Positions 8,521-17,464 of a stretch of 64,000 nucleotides of DNA are shown here, piece by piece. This stretch comes from Bacteroides caccae (GTDB lineage: Bacteria > Bacteroidota > Bacteroidia > Bacteroidales > Bacteroidaceae): positions 806,001-870,000 of the forward strand of contig NZ_CP022412.2 in NCBI RefSeq assembly GCF_002222615.2. Reading direction: 5' to 3'. Below the pieces are notes generated by a model. The model was not told where the DNA came from. It worked only from the letters and a program-made list of their open reading frames with translations, and did no database searches. Each line of letters opens with the position of its first letter. Positions within the stretch are counted from its first letter, which is position 1. A program made the position numbers and the translations under genes.

Positions 8521-10620
8521 ATGTTCATTTTTGTTTTCGTGCGCATCTGCATCACGTTTCTTTTCACTCTGATAATCCCATTCGATCTCGTCAACGTATT
8601 CTTTTCCATTATATACCGCAACAGCCTTGATTTTGTTTTTTCCTTTTTCAAGTGTCACCTGGTCGAAGATATAATGTACATCCGTATATCCCTTACGAAT
8701 GCCTGTCAGTTCTTTGCCGTTCAAGTAAACTTTGGGAGTTCCGATATTTGAATAAACAGTGACGGAAGTCTGCTTCCGTTCGCGGTCCGTGTTACGTCGT
8801 TGCGTCAGATAGAGTACGGGAGACTTGCTCCAGTTCGCTTTATACCAGTAGTAAGAGTCCTTCTTTATTTTCCGGTCGAAGGTCATCAGCCCTTTCAGGT
8901 TCCGGGCAGGCACACCGCCACGGCTCCACATAGGCACGGCAAAGTCGAACATATTCCATAGATAAGAAGCAATAATATAGGGATGCTCAGCTATCACACT
9001 CCACTGATATTCATGCGTCTTGGTCTGGAAAGTTTCCGGATAGTAAGGCTTTCCCCAGTTCAACGCATCGCCCAGATACTCCGTCTGATGGTCAAGGTTG
9101 GCGTCGGCTCCATATTCGGTCAACATCAATTTCTGCCAGGGATAGTCTTTTTCGAGTCCTTCCACCCACGGTTTGATGTCCTGCACTTTCTTTTCGTACC
9201 AGCCGAAATAACGGTTCATGCCTTGTATATCTGTATTCTGATTCACCGGATGATTGGCGTGACCGTAACCGTTCACGGCAACCGTGTAGCGGTCAGGATC
9301 TTCCGTCTTCGCCAGATCGTGAAGAGATTGAGTCAATGACGCTGTGTATTCGTGAGGCTGATAAACCTCATTGTGCAACCCCCACACATAAATGGAGGGA
9401 TGATTGAAACTCTGACGAATCAGTTCGCGGAGTTGTGTCTGCGCATTCTCCGATTCGTAGCCTGTCACCCGGTTGACAAAGGGGATTTCCGCCCAGATAA
9501 TCAAGCCCAATGTATCACAACGCGAATAAAGATATTCCGACTGCTGATAATGAGCAAAACGCACGGTCGTGGCACCGACATCCATAATTTGAGCCAGGTC
9601 AAAATCATGTTCACGGTTGGTCAGCGCACTCCCCAGGCCCCACCAGTCCTGATGACGGGTAACACCATACATCGGATATTTCTCTCCATTAAGATAAAAA
9701 CCTTTTCCGGCAACAATTTCGTAATGACGAACACCCAAAGGCTGCGTGACCTCGTCAATCACCTCACCATTTGCCAACAGACGGGAGACTACTTTGTAAA
9801 GATAAGGGTCCTCCCTACCTTGCCAGAGATGAGGATTCTTTAGTTTGAATGTTGATACATAGCTTTGTGTTCCTTGCGGAGTCAACTCAAGCGGCAGACG
9901 TTGGGAAACCACCTTTTTCCCTTCCTGCGTATAAATACTGTTCTCCAGAACAAGCTGCGCAGGAGCCAGACTACCATTATCCAGCTTTACTTTAACAGTT
10001 ATATCCGCCGAACGTCTTGATACATTCTTCTGAGTGATGTACACACCGGGAGAGGCGCAATCGGTCACTGTGATATTATTCTGCTCCGTAGTAATCAACC
10101 ATACGGGACGGTAAATACCGCCATACACCCCAAACAAACTGTGATTGACAGGAATCACATCGGGACGGGCCGTATTGTCAGCCTTCACGATAATCTCGTT
10201 CTCAGCCCCCAGTTTCAAGGCAGTGCCTATCTCGAAAGCGAAGGCACTATACCCGCCTTTATGCGTTCCCACCAACTTTCCGTTGACATAGACTTCTGTG
10301 CAAGCCCCTACTCCTTCAAAACGCAAGAATACACGTTTACCCGCCAACTCATTTCCGAAAAACTGTTTCTTTCTGTAATAACCTACACCTTCGTAGAATG
10401 CATCAGCTTTCACTTGCATATCTTTCGCATTCCAGGTATGGGGAATTGTCACTTCCTCCCACTTGCCGTCCCATTGTGCGGAAGCACGCATAGGGTCCGT
10501 AGAAAACGGCCCTTTCTTAAATTGCCAGCCGGTATTGATAGAAATGACATCACGTGCGGACGTATCATTCATAACTGCTCCCAGTAACAGGAGCAGAAAT
10601 ACAATCATATTTTTTACCAT
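8509..10620 (-). CDS. Secreted GH2 glycoside hydrolase (beta-galactosidase/glucuronidase type)
   Basis: This 703-aa protein has an N-terminal signal peptide (residues 1-22). A jelly-roll sugar-binding domain (about 28-180) and an immunoglobulin-like domain (about 190-300) precede a TIM barrel. The barrel carries the acid/base Glu418 in GLHNEVY and the nucleophile Glu502 in MLTEYGAD. A small C-terminal beta domain (about 610-685) and a charged tail follow. GH2 includes beta-galactosidases, glucuronidases and mannosidases, and the specificity cannot be read here. It is last in PUL1, 18 bases after the GH105 gene, suggesting it trims a beta-linked sugar from oligosaccharides whose unsaturated uronic acid GH105 removes. 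Confidence 0.9.
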   Translation of the reverse strand: MVKNMIVFLLLLLGAVMNDTSARDVISINTGWQFKKGPFSTDPMRASAQWDGKWEEVTIPHTWNAKDMQVKADAFYEGVGYYRKKQFFGNELAGKRVFLRFEGVGACTEVYVNGKLVGTHKGGYSAFAFEIGTALKLGAENEIIVKADNTARPDVIPVNHSLFGVYGGIYRPVWLITTEQNNITVTDCASPGVYITQKNVSRRSADITVKVKLDNGSLAPAQLVLENSIYTQEGKKVVSQRLPLELTPQGTQSYVSTFKLKNPHLWQGREDPYLYKVVSRLLANGEVIDEVTQPLGVRHYEIVAGKGFYLNGEKYPMYGVTRHQDWWGLGSALTNREHDFDLAQIMDVGATTVRFAHYQQSEYLYSRCDTLGLIIWAEIPFVNRVTGYESENAQTQLRELIRQSFNHPSIYVWGLHNEVYQPHEYTASLTQSLHDLAKTEDPDRYTVAVNGYGHANHPVNQNTDIQGMNRYFGWYEKKVQDIKPWVEGLEKDYPWQKLMLTEYGADANLDHQTEYLGDALNWGKPYYPETFQTKTHEYQWSVIAEHPYIIASYLWNMFDFAVPMWSRGGVPARNLKGLMTFDRKIKKDSYYWYKANWSKSPVLYLTQRRNTDRERKQTSVTVYSNIGTPKVYLNGKELTGIRKGYTDVHYIFDQVTLEKGKNKIKAVAVYNGKEYVDEIEWDYQSEKKRDADAHENKNEHAGW

Positions 10621-10638
10621 TAGATTATGAGTTCTTGT

Positions 10639-11757
10639 TTATCTGGCCATTTTATAAATCTCACATCCGCCCATTAAAAAAGCACCCACGCCATATACTT
10701 CAGTCATATTCCGCGTCACCTTCTTCGGATCGGCCCCGATAGGCTGTACATAACCTAATTTACCGTCTGCATCGACAGCAGAAACCTGTGCATTCCAGCC
10801 TTTTACCAGTATAGGAAGGAAAGTATCCTTGTCCAGCAGTCCCTCGTTGATTCCGTAAGCCAAAGCATAGACAATAAACGTGGTACAGCTTGTTTCGGGT
10901 GACGGGTAAGAAGCCGGATCGAGCAGACTTGCATGCCAGAATCCGTCCGCATTCTGCAATTTAGCGACACGGGTACAGAGCTTCACGAACAGTTCTTCGT
11001 AAAACTTCCGGTTCTTGTCCTTTGCAGGCAGTTCTTTCAATATCTCCGCCAGCCCGCCGAGTACCCAGCCGTTGCCGCGTCCCCAGAAAACCTTCCGGCC
11101 GTTGGCCTCGCGTTGGTCAAAATACCGCCAGTCGCGATAGAAAAGATTCTCTTCCTTGTCGAAAAGGTGGTCATACGTAGCTTTGTATTCGCGGTTCATG
11201 AATTTGATATACTTTTTATCACCCGTCAGGACGTATAATTTAGTGTAGACCGGAGGAGCCATAAAGAGGGCGTCACACCAAGTCCAGCGTTCCAGTGTCT
11301 CAGGTTTGCGATAATCCAGCTTGAAATCGTCCGTCGGCGGGTTCTTCATCACCCAATCCGTGCGGGCAATGGTAGGATTGAGCATATATTTGTTCTTATA
11401 TTTCCGGTAAAGGTCGATAAAGAGTTGTGAAACAGCGATGTCGTCGGCATGATACATCCGCTTGTCCGGCTGCCAGCCGTTACGGCTTCCGATACGGGTG
11501 AGCCATTTAAAATAATCCTTGTTACCGTCTTCACGTTCCGCCAATTCCGCCCAGTCGAGCATACCGACATATAGTACGGCGTTTGTCCAGCTCAGGTCAC
11601 CATGTTCGGCGCCCTTGTTGGGGTTAGCTATTTGCCAGTCGGCAACTTTCTTCATCGTTTCTTTTATTTCCGCTTTACGGAAAGGAATGTTTTGTGCTTG
11701 CACGGTGAGGGTAGACAGCAGCACTGCTACGACCCCGATTTTTGTTCTTAGATTCAT
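10639..11757 (-). CDS. GH105 unsaturated rhamnogalacturonyl/uronyl hydrolase
   Basis: I take the ATG at 11757, giving 372 aa beginning with a clean signal peptide (residues 1-21). A possible start 26 codons upstream adds a polar stretch and precedes a likely -7 box. The sequence fits the (alpha/alpha)6 YteR/RhiN family, with HADDIAVSQ (103-111), WCDALFMAPP (160-169, catalytic Asp162) and WGRGNGW (225-231). These enzymes hydrate the 4,5-unsaturated uronic acid left at the non-reducing end by polysaccharide lyases. No lyase gene accompanies it in PUL1, so the lyase must come from elsewhere or from a cross-feeding partner. Confidence 0.9.
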   Translation of the reverse strand: MNLRTKIGVVAVLLSTLTVQAQNIPFRKAEIKETMKKVADWQIANPNKGAEHGDLSWTNAVLYVGMLDWAELAEREDGNKDYFKWLTRIGSRNGWQPDKRMYHADDIAVSQLFIDLYRKYKNKYMLNPTIARTDWVMKNPPTDDFKLDYRKPETLERWTWCDALFMAPPVYTKLYVLTGDKKYIKFMNREYKATYDHLFDKEENLFYRDWRYFDQREANGRKVFWGRGNGWVLGGLAEILKELPAKDKNRKFYEELFVKLCTRVAKLQNADGFWHASLLDPASYPSPETSCTTFIVYALAYGINEGLLDKDTFLPILVKGWNAQVSAVDADGKLGYVQPIGADPKKVTRNMTEVYGVGAFLMGGCEIYKMAR

Positions 11758-11821
11758 TCGTTTATCGTTTAAAAAATTATGAAAGTTCGGTAGTTTTTTG
11801 GTTCCAATACCCGACAAAGTA

Positions 11822-11829
11822 CAAATATA
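11822..11829 (-). promoter_or_regulatory. Possible -7 box for the GH105-GH2 pair
   Basis: TATATTTG on the minus strand matches TAnnTTTG and lies 65 bases before the GH105 start. There is no clear -33 element and the region is A/T-rich, so chance is possible. If real, the enzymes can be made independently of SusCD. Confidence 0.3.
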
Positions 11830-11858
11830 CGCCAAATATCGGATATAATTGAGGGATT

Positions 11859-11946
11859 TATTGGAAATATATATCCACCATGGTGGATATATAGATTCAA
11901 CATATTGGGCATATATGCCCAGCGTGGTGGATATATATGCCCAATA
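11859..11946. repeat. 22-bp-periodic palindromic repeat array, copy A (4 units)
   Basis: Four consecutive 22-base units start at 11859, 11881, 11903 and 11925. The consensus is roughly TATTGGGCATATATGCCCAGCG, whose core GGGCATATATGCCC is a perfect 14-bp palindrome (seen intact in the third unit). The units are degenerate but exactly in phase. The array sits between GH105 and susD in the 228-base intercistronic gap of PUL1. A second array of the same family is at 53710-53819. Confidence 0.7.
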
Positions 11947-11955
11947 AACAGGAAG

Positions 11956-11978
11956 TTAATGGTACGTTATACCATTAA
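11956..11978 (-). terminator. Hairpin just after susD of PUL1
   Basis: TTAATGGTA (11956-11964) pairs with TACCATTAA (11970-11978) around a 5-base loop, ending 7 bases past the susD stop on the minus strand. The following T-run is weak. Partial termination between SusCD and the downstream enzymes is plausible. Confidence 0.45.
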
Positions 11979-11985
11979 GAAAACG

Positions 11986-13842
11986 TTACTTGCTGAAGTC
12001 AATGTCCAACGGCTCGATATTGTTTTCCGAACCGGCATATCCCGGTGTCTGATTGATATGTCCCTGCACATTTGTCGAAATAGCATTCAATGCAATCGGC
12101 CACAATACATTGTGGGGAGCAATGGTATATTCATTTCCAATCGGCGTTTTCACCCCTTTGTTATAGAAATCCGTTACATCCATAATGTGGTCGTAGAAGA
12201 AGTTTTTCTCGGAGAAATTATCCATACGGTAGGTACGTCCCTTATCGTCCGCCTTGCCGGTTTTAGCATAGATAAATGCGATACGGGTCAACTCCGTCTT
12301 ACGCGGTTCTTCGTAATACAGTTCGCGGGCACGTTCGTCCAGAATCGTACGGATAGTCATCTGGTCAGCATCAAGTTCATCGGCTCCCGCTCTGCGGCGT
12401 ACCTTGTTCACGTCATCGGCAGCTTTCTGGAGGCTGGTTGCATCCCCCTTCCAAATGTATGCCTCAGCACGTAACAGATACGTTTCGGCAATACGGAAAA
12501 TATACCAGTCGGCCCAACCACCGCGCCACCATTTATCTTTCTGGTCGGCAACGTTGGTCTTATAATGCGGCCACCCCACCCAGTCACGAATGGTATCGTT
12601 TACCAGGATGTTTCCTTTATCGTCTTTAAAGCGAACCGGTTGTCCGTACCATTCCGTACCTTTGAGTTCAGGATTATTGTAGGTCAGGTCGGTCATTTCT
12701 ATCCAGTTGCCCGGAGCATGACGAAGATCTGTGTCATCCAGTGTCCAGATCATGTGCGTATGATACCAGGTAGAACGTGCTGTACATACTCCACGACCAT
12801 ATTGCTCAAGATAGGGATTTTTCTTTGCATCGTTATCGGTAAATCCGTTTTTGCCGTCGGGAGTTTTAATCTCGCCGTCTTTTGCAAACCAGGGAAGCAC
12901 CTGCCGTTTGATTTCCAGTCCGGCTGCCGAACGAATATCCTCACCGGCATCATAACGGTCGAGCACCATGTAAAGTACTTCTTTGTTTTCAGGCAAGGAT
13001 TTATTCTCAGACTGATGCAAGTCCCAAATCACATTCTTGGTAGCGTCATTCTTGTCAACACCGAAACGCTCTGTCATTAGATAGTGCACTCCGTCATTAA
13101 TGACGTTATTGGCTGATTCGATTGCATCGTCAAATTCGCCCAATGCAAGATTGATCTTTGTCAGTAAGTGATAAGCCGCAGCCTGAGTCACCATACCGAT
13201 ATAAACGTTGTTTTTCAGATAAGGAGCCGTACGGTCCAAATCGTTTTTCAGATACCGCAAGATTGCTTCACGCTTCGTTGAATAAAAATCATAACGTGGC
13301 CCGGTGATTTCTTCTGTGATGAACGGTATATCCCCATACTGATTCACCAGACGGTAATAACGATAAGCACGATGGAAACATGCCAATCCTTCAATTTCCT
13401 TACGTTGGTCTTCATTGTCAAACTCTGCCGTTTCCGAACGGGTCAGCAATGTATTGGCGTCTTTAATACCTTTATACAGATAGGTCCAATAGTTATTAAT
13501 CTGACTTGCATTTCCTGTCAGAGAAGCACTGGGAGTAATCTGTCGAACAAGATCCTGTGGAGAGTTTGCCGCGTCAGTACGTCCGTTGACACTTATATCC
13601 GAAAAGAAATATTCGGAAAGGATACAAGGGTCCATAGAGCCTCCTGTGGGATAAAAATCAAAGTAACGGACGTCACGGTTCAACATATCCGTTCCGGTCT
13701 TCAGGCCGTTGTAATCCGTAAAAGAAATCTCCGGCGTATAGAATGAAAGTGGCTTCGGGTCCAGCCAATCCGAACAACTACTTGCTAATACAGCTACTCC
13801 AATCATGCAGGCAATGCCTGTTTTCTTATTATTTAGTTTCAT
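11986..13842 (-). CDS. SusD-like surface glycan-binding lipoprotein (PUL1)
   Basis: This 618-aa SusD/RagB family protein has a signal peptide ending in lipobox LASSC, with lipid-modified Cys23 followed by SDWLDPKP. The N-terminal TPR-like helices include FHRAYRYYRLVNQYGDIPF, and a conserved C-terminal RIAETYLLRAEAY segment follows. SusD-like proteins sit on the outer leaflet over the SusC barrel and act as a lid and ligand catcher. The gene starts 13 bases after susC. It is followed by a hairpin and the 22-bp repeat array before the enzymes. Ligand unknown; the GH105/GH2 partners suggest a uronic-acid-containing glycan. Confidence 0.95.
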   Translation of the reverse strand: MKLNNKKTGIACMIGVAVLASSCSDWLDPKPLSFYTPEISFTDYNGLKTGTDMLNRDVRYFDFYPTGGSMDPCILSEYFFSDISVNGRTDAANSPQDLVRQITPSASLTGNASQINNYWTYLYKGIKDANTLLTRSETAEFDNEDQRKEIEGLACFHRAYRYYRLVNQYGDIPFITEEITGPRYDFYSTKREAILRYLKNDLDRTAPYLKNNVYIGMVTQAAAYHLLTKINLALGEFDDAIESANNVINDGVHYLMTERFGVDKNDATKNVIWDLHQSENKSLPENKEVLYMVLDRYDAGEDIRSAAGLEIKRQVLPWFAKDGEIKTPDGKNGFTDNDAKKNPYLEQYGRGVCTARSTWYHTHMIWTLDDTDLRHAPGNWIEMTDLTYNNPELKGTEWYGQPVRFKDDKGNILVNDTIRDWVGWPHYKTNVADQKDKWWRGGWADWYIFRIAETYLLRAEAYIWKGDATSLQKAADDVNKVRRRAGADELDADQMTIRTILDERARELYYEEPRKTELTRIAFIYAKTGKADDKGRTYRMDNFSEKNFFYDHIMDVTDFYNKGVKTPIGNEYTIAPHNVLWPIALNAISTNVQGHINQTPGYAGSENNIEPLDIDFSK

Positions 13843-13855
13843 CAGTCTGTAGATA

Positions 13856-16800
13856 TTATAAAGTCAAGTTAATACCAAAATAAATTACTCTCGGGGTATT
13901 TGCATCACTGTTTTCCGGGTCGTAACCGGGCCAACCGGAGATATAACCTGCATTCTTCATCGTAGCATTGACGTTCAGGTTCTGAATCCGCAGCGGCTCT
14001 ATCAGCTTCTTCGGGAAAGTATATCCGATTGAGATATTATCAAAACGCAGGAAAGAAGCGTTCTTGTAAATGGCATACGAAACGCCGGCCGGCTTCTTGT
14101 TGGCCAGACGCGGATATTCATTGTTACGGTTTTCCGGCGTCCAGTAGTCACGTTTAATCTGGTTCGTCACGTTCAGCAAAGCATTGTCGTTGGTAAAACG
14201 TCCCAATGTCTTTTTATGTCCGATATAGGAGTACATATTGAACGAGATATTGAAGTTCTTGAACAACGTGAAATCATTACGCATACTCCAACGCAGACGC
14301 GGCATCGTAGTTCCCTGGAATTCCTTATCCGTATTGTCATATTTGTAGTTCATATCTTTATCCAGCAGATGAACGTCACCCGGCTGCTGACCGTATTTGG
14401 CAGCTTCTTCACGTTCTTCTTCCTGCCAGATTCCCACTACCTTGTAATCCCAGATTTCATCAATATCGTGTCCGATGAAACGCTTGTTCTTGATATCGTC
14501 CGCTTCACGCTGGCCGATAACGTTACCGTCCGCATCTTTCACATCTTCCATGATTCCGTACAGGTGAGTTATCTTGTTCTTGTTATAAGCCAGGCTGAAA
14601 GAAGTACGCCATGTCAGCTTATCCATTCTGATGTTGGTAGAGTTCAGTGAAAGCTCGACACCGGTATTCTGTACCTCACCGATATTAGACATCACGGAGC
14701 TGTAACCGATCAGGCTGGGCAACTCACGGCTGACAAGCAGGTCGGTCGTAATCTTCTTATATACATCCAGGTTCGCGCTCAGTCTGCCTTTCAGGAAAGT
14801 CAGGTCCGTACCGATATTCCATGAAGTCGTTGATTCCCATTTCAGGTTGGGATTAGCCATAGTAGAAGCATAGAAAGTGTTGGCGGTCACCAGACTGCCG
14901 GTTGCCGGATCCACATAAATGTATTTGCGCGGGGCCAACTGCATGAATGCAGCATAAGTACCTACGGCACGGTTACCGTTCTTACCCCATGAGAGACGCA
15001 GTTTACCATATTCGAACCAATCCGGACGGTGCAGGAATTTCTCTTCAGAGAACACCCAACCCAATGCGATAGCCGGAAAAGTGGCACGCGGGTTGGCAAG
15101 ACCGAAAGCTGAATATCCGTCACGACGTACAGTAGCGGTAATCAGGTAACGCTGGTCGTATACATAGTGCAGACGTCCCATAAAGGCGTCTCCTGTACGG
15201 TAGACATCATCACTGGATACGTTAGGGCTGGTACCGAAACCGATACCTCCATAACCCAGTTCGTCGGTAGGCAGGAAGTTTTCATTCGTCATTTCATCAT
15301 GCCAACGCTGGAACTTCTCCCAGTTGGCAAGGAAAGTAAAGTCAAAAGCGTGCTTGCCGAATGTCTTGTTCCACTTCAGCATATTATCCCATTGCCAATA
15401 GAAATCCTTCGTATGCGTACGTTCCACACGGCCGTTCTGCGAACCGGAGTCGGGAGAAGCGGCTGCCTTATGGAAAAGATAGTTTGTCCATTCAAAACGC
15501 GGAGAATAAGTAGTCTGGATAGAAAAGCCCAAAGGGAGGGTGATTTTCAGATAAAGAGCTGCATTCAAGTTCTCGATGTCATTGCGTTTATTCTGGAAAG
15601 CCGGAGCAAGCAACGGGTTGCTCTGGTTATTGTTACCGGTAGGGTATTGTTTCAAAGTCACTCCATCGTCTTCGTAAAGGCTTCCGAAAGGTGAAAGAGT
15701 AGTGTAATTGCCGGATGAACTACTGATATATCCCTCATCACGTGAAGTAAACTGTGCGTTCACACCGTAAGTAAGGAAGCTCTGTATCTTATTCTCCAGG
15801 TTGATACGTGCACGGATAGCACTGTATCCTCCGCCACGCACGTTACTCTCGTTTTTCAGGTAGTTGATAGATGAATAATAAGACATTTCATCTTTCTTTC
15901 CTGCCACGCTGACCGTGTAATCCTGACGTAACGCTACATCCTGATAAATGACATCGCGCCAGTCTACAAGACGTCCGGCCAAATAGTTGTTGACCTCCGT
16001 ATTGGTAAATTCGAGACGTGTCAGCCAGATACTTGTCGGGTCGCCTTTATCGTTTCCCATCCAGTTTGCCAAGTCCGCATTGGACATGTGTGCCGGATTG
16101 TCGAAATATCCGGTAGCTGCTTTTGAAGGATTCTTGCTAACTTCCACATCCCGGCGGAAATTGATGAAATCCTCTCCTTCGTATACTTCCGGCAAAGAGT
16201 TCACCATTGAAAGTCCCCATGTACCACTGAAATTGATAATCGGTTTCGTTGAACTTGTTCCTTTCTTGGTAGTAATCAGCACAACGCCATTGGCTGCCTT
16301 CGCACCATAAACGGCTGTGGAACTGGCGTCTTTCAATACGTCTATCTGCTCAATGTCGTTAGGATTGATGTCGGTCATCTGTCCCGAATAGATTACTCCG
16401 TCCAATACAATCAGAGGCTCAAGGGAAGATTTATCCGTACTCGTTGCACGCAGGTTGTTTTTACCACGCACCATCATGCTGGTGTTACCCTTCGTATCGG
16501 TTTCGATACCTACCGAAAGTCCGGCCACACCCGTGCGGAGCATATCCTGAACAGTTTTCGGTTGTTCTTTTTCAAGGTCGCTGGCTTTCAAGGATGCCAC
16601 GGCTCCGGTCAGGTCTTTCTTCTTCATTACACCGTAACCTACCACTACGACCTCCTCCAGTGTCTTGGAGTCTTCCTTCATTTTGATGATAGACTTCTGC
16701 CCGGCTTTCACCGTCTGAGTCGTATAACCGATATACGAGATCTGAAGCGAAGATCCGAAAGGCGCTTCCAGTTTGTAGTTACCGTCAATATCGGTAATCA

Positions 16801-17218
16801 CACCGGTCGTTGTGCCGGCTACCAAAACATTAGCTCCGATAATGGGCTCTCCGTTCTCGTCTACAACTTTACCGATGATTGTAGTCGCCTTGCCCGTTTG
16901 TGCCGGAGTACTCTTTTTGGGGAACAAGGCAATCTGTGTGCTGGTCACTTCAAATGACAGGTCAATGCCTTTCAGCATTTCTCCTACCGCTTTGGATACA
17001 GGAACCTGTTTCACGTTCAGGCTGACTTCCTGTTTCACATTTACTTGTGTTGCGTCATAAAAGAAGGTATAGCCGCTGGTTTTCTCAATGCGTGCCATAG
17101 CTTCGGACAATGGAATTTTCGAGAAGCTTATCGTTATCATCTTCTCTTTTACTTGTGCAGAAAGTACAACGCTAAAAAATAATAGCGTTAAAAGTGCAAA
17201 ATGCTTTTTTAAATTCAT
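13856..17218 (-). CDS. SusC-like TonB-dependent transducer with STN domain (PUL1)
   Basis: This 1120-aa protein has a signal peptide (1-21), an STN signalling domain (about 28-100), a carboxypeptidase-D-like domain (about 114-185) and a TonB box EEVVVVGYG (188-196). A plug with IDVLKDASSTAVYGAKAANG and a long outer-membrane beta-barrel follow. The STN domain marks transducers that signal through a FecR-type anti-sigma factor, which is encoded immediately upstream at 17465-18535. It imports the oligosaccharide held by the paired SusD, using TonB energy. A GC-rich hairpin lies in its 5' region at 17320-17354. Confidence 0.96.
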   Translation of the reverse strand: MNLKKHFALLTLLFFSVVLSAQVKEKMITISFSKIPLSEAMARIEKTSGYTFFYDATQVNVKQEVSLNVKQVPVSKAVGEMLKGIDLSFEVTSTQIALFPKKSTPAQTGKATTIIGKVVDENGEPIIGANVLVAGTTTGVITDIDGNYKLEAPFGSSLQISYIGYTTQTVKAGQKSIIKMKEDSKTLEEVVVVGYGVMKKKDLTGAVASLKASDLEKEQPKTVQDMLRTGVAGLSVGIETDTKGNTSMMVRGKNNLRATSTDKSSLEPLIVLDGVIYSGQMTDINPNDIEQIDVLKDASSTAVYGAKAANGVVLITTKKGTSSTKPIINFSGTWGLSMVNSLPEVYEGEDFINFRRDVEVSKNPSKAATGYFDNPAHMSNADLANWMGNDKGDPTSIWLTRLEFTNTEVNNYLAGRLVDWRDVIYQDVALRQDYTVSVAGKKDEMSYYSSINYLKNESNVRGGGYSAIRARINLENKIQSFLTYGVNAQFTSRDEGYISSSSGNYTTLSPFGSLYEDDGVTLKQYPTGNNNQSNPLLAPAFQNKRNDIENLNAALYLKITLPLGFSIQTTYSPRFEWTNYLFHKAAASPDSGSQNGRVERTHTKDFYWQWDNMLKWNKTFGKHAFDFTFLANWEKFQRWHDEMTNENFLPTDELGYGGIGFGTSPNVSSDDVYRTGDAFMGRLHYVYDQRYLITATVRRDGYSAFGLANPRATFPAIALGWVFSEEKFLHRPDWFEYGKLRLSWGKNGNRAVGTYAAFMQLAPRKYIYVDPATGSLVTANTFYASTMANPNLKWESTTSWNIGTDLTFLKGRLSANLDVYKKITTDLLVSRELPSLIGYSSVMSNIGEVQNTGVELSLNSTNIRMDKLTWRTSFSLAYNKNKITHLYGIMEDVKDADGNVIGQREADDIKNKRFIGHDIDEIWDYKVVGIWQEEEREEAAKYGQQPGDVHLLDKDMNYKYDNTDKEFQGTTMPRLRWSMRNDFTLFKNFNISFNMYSYIGHKKTLGRFTNDNALLNVTNQIKRDYWTPENRNNEYPRLANKKPAGVSYAIYKNASFLRFDNISIGYTFPKKLIEPLRIQNLNVNATMKNAGYISGWPGYDPENSDANTPRVIYFGINLTL

Positions 17219-17319
17219 ATTTTTGCGATATTAAAAGTTAACTGTAAGGAGGCTGCATTAAAATGGGTCAGATTTTAATGTTCACTCACTTTCTTCGGTT
17301 AATAAAAAACTTGATTTGG

Positions 17320-17354
17320 TAGGGGGGAAAGCCGGAAGCGGAACTTCCCCCTTA
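17320..17354. other. GC-rich hairpin between fecR and susC
   Basis: AGGGGGGAA (17321-17329) pairs with TTCCCCCTT (17345-17353). It stands out against an A/T-rich 245-base gap. It could terminate or attenuate readthrough from fecR, or structure the susC leader. No clean T-run follows on the minus strand. Confidence 0.5.
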
Positions 17355-17464
17355 TTTATTCTATATCTTCATTATATCATAGGCTCGCCTTTCTCTCTTA
17401 CTTATTTGTCAAAAAAATCATTTTACCGATATTGAACTCGGATATTTGCATTGTGTGTTACCAC

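Noticed and set aside
11758..11835. Longer start for the GH105 gene
   Set aside because: The added residues are polar and precede a clean signal peptide. A possible -7 box lies inside the extension.
11905..12474. Open frame of 189 codons on the plus strand
   Set aside because: Its start is a translation of the 22-bp repeat array and the rest is antisense to susD. No protein family is recognisable.
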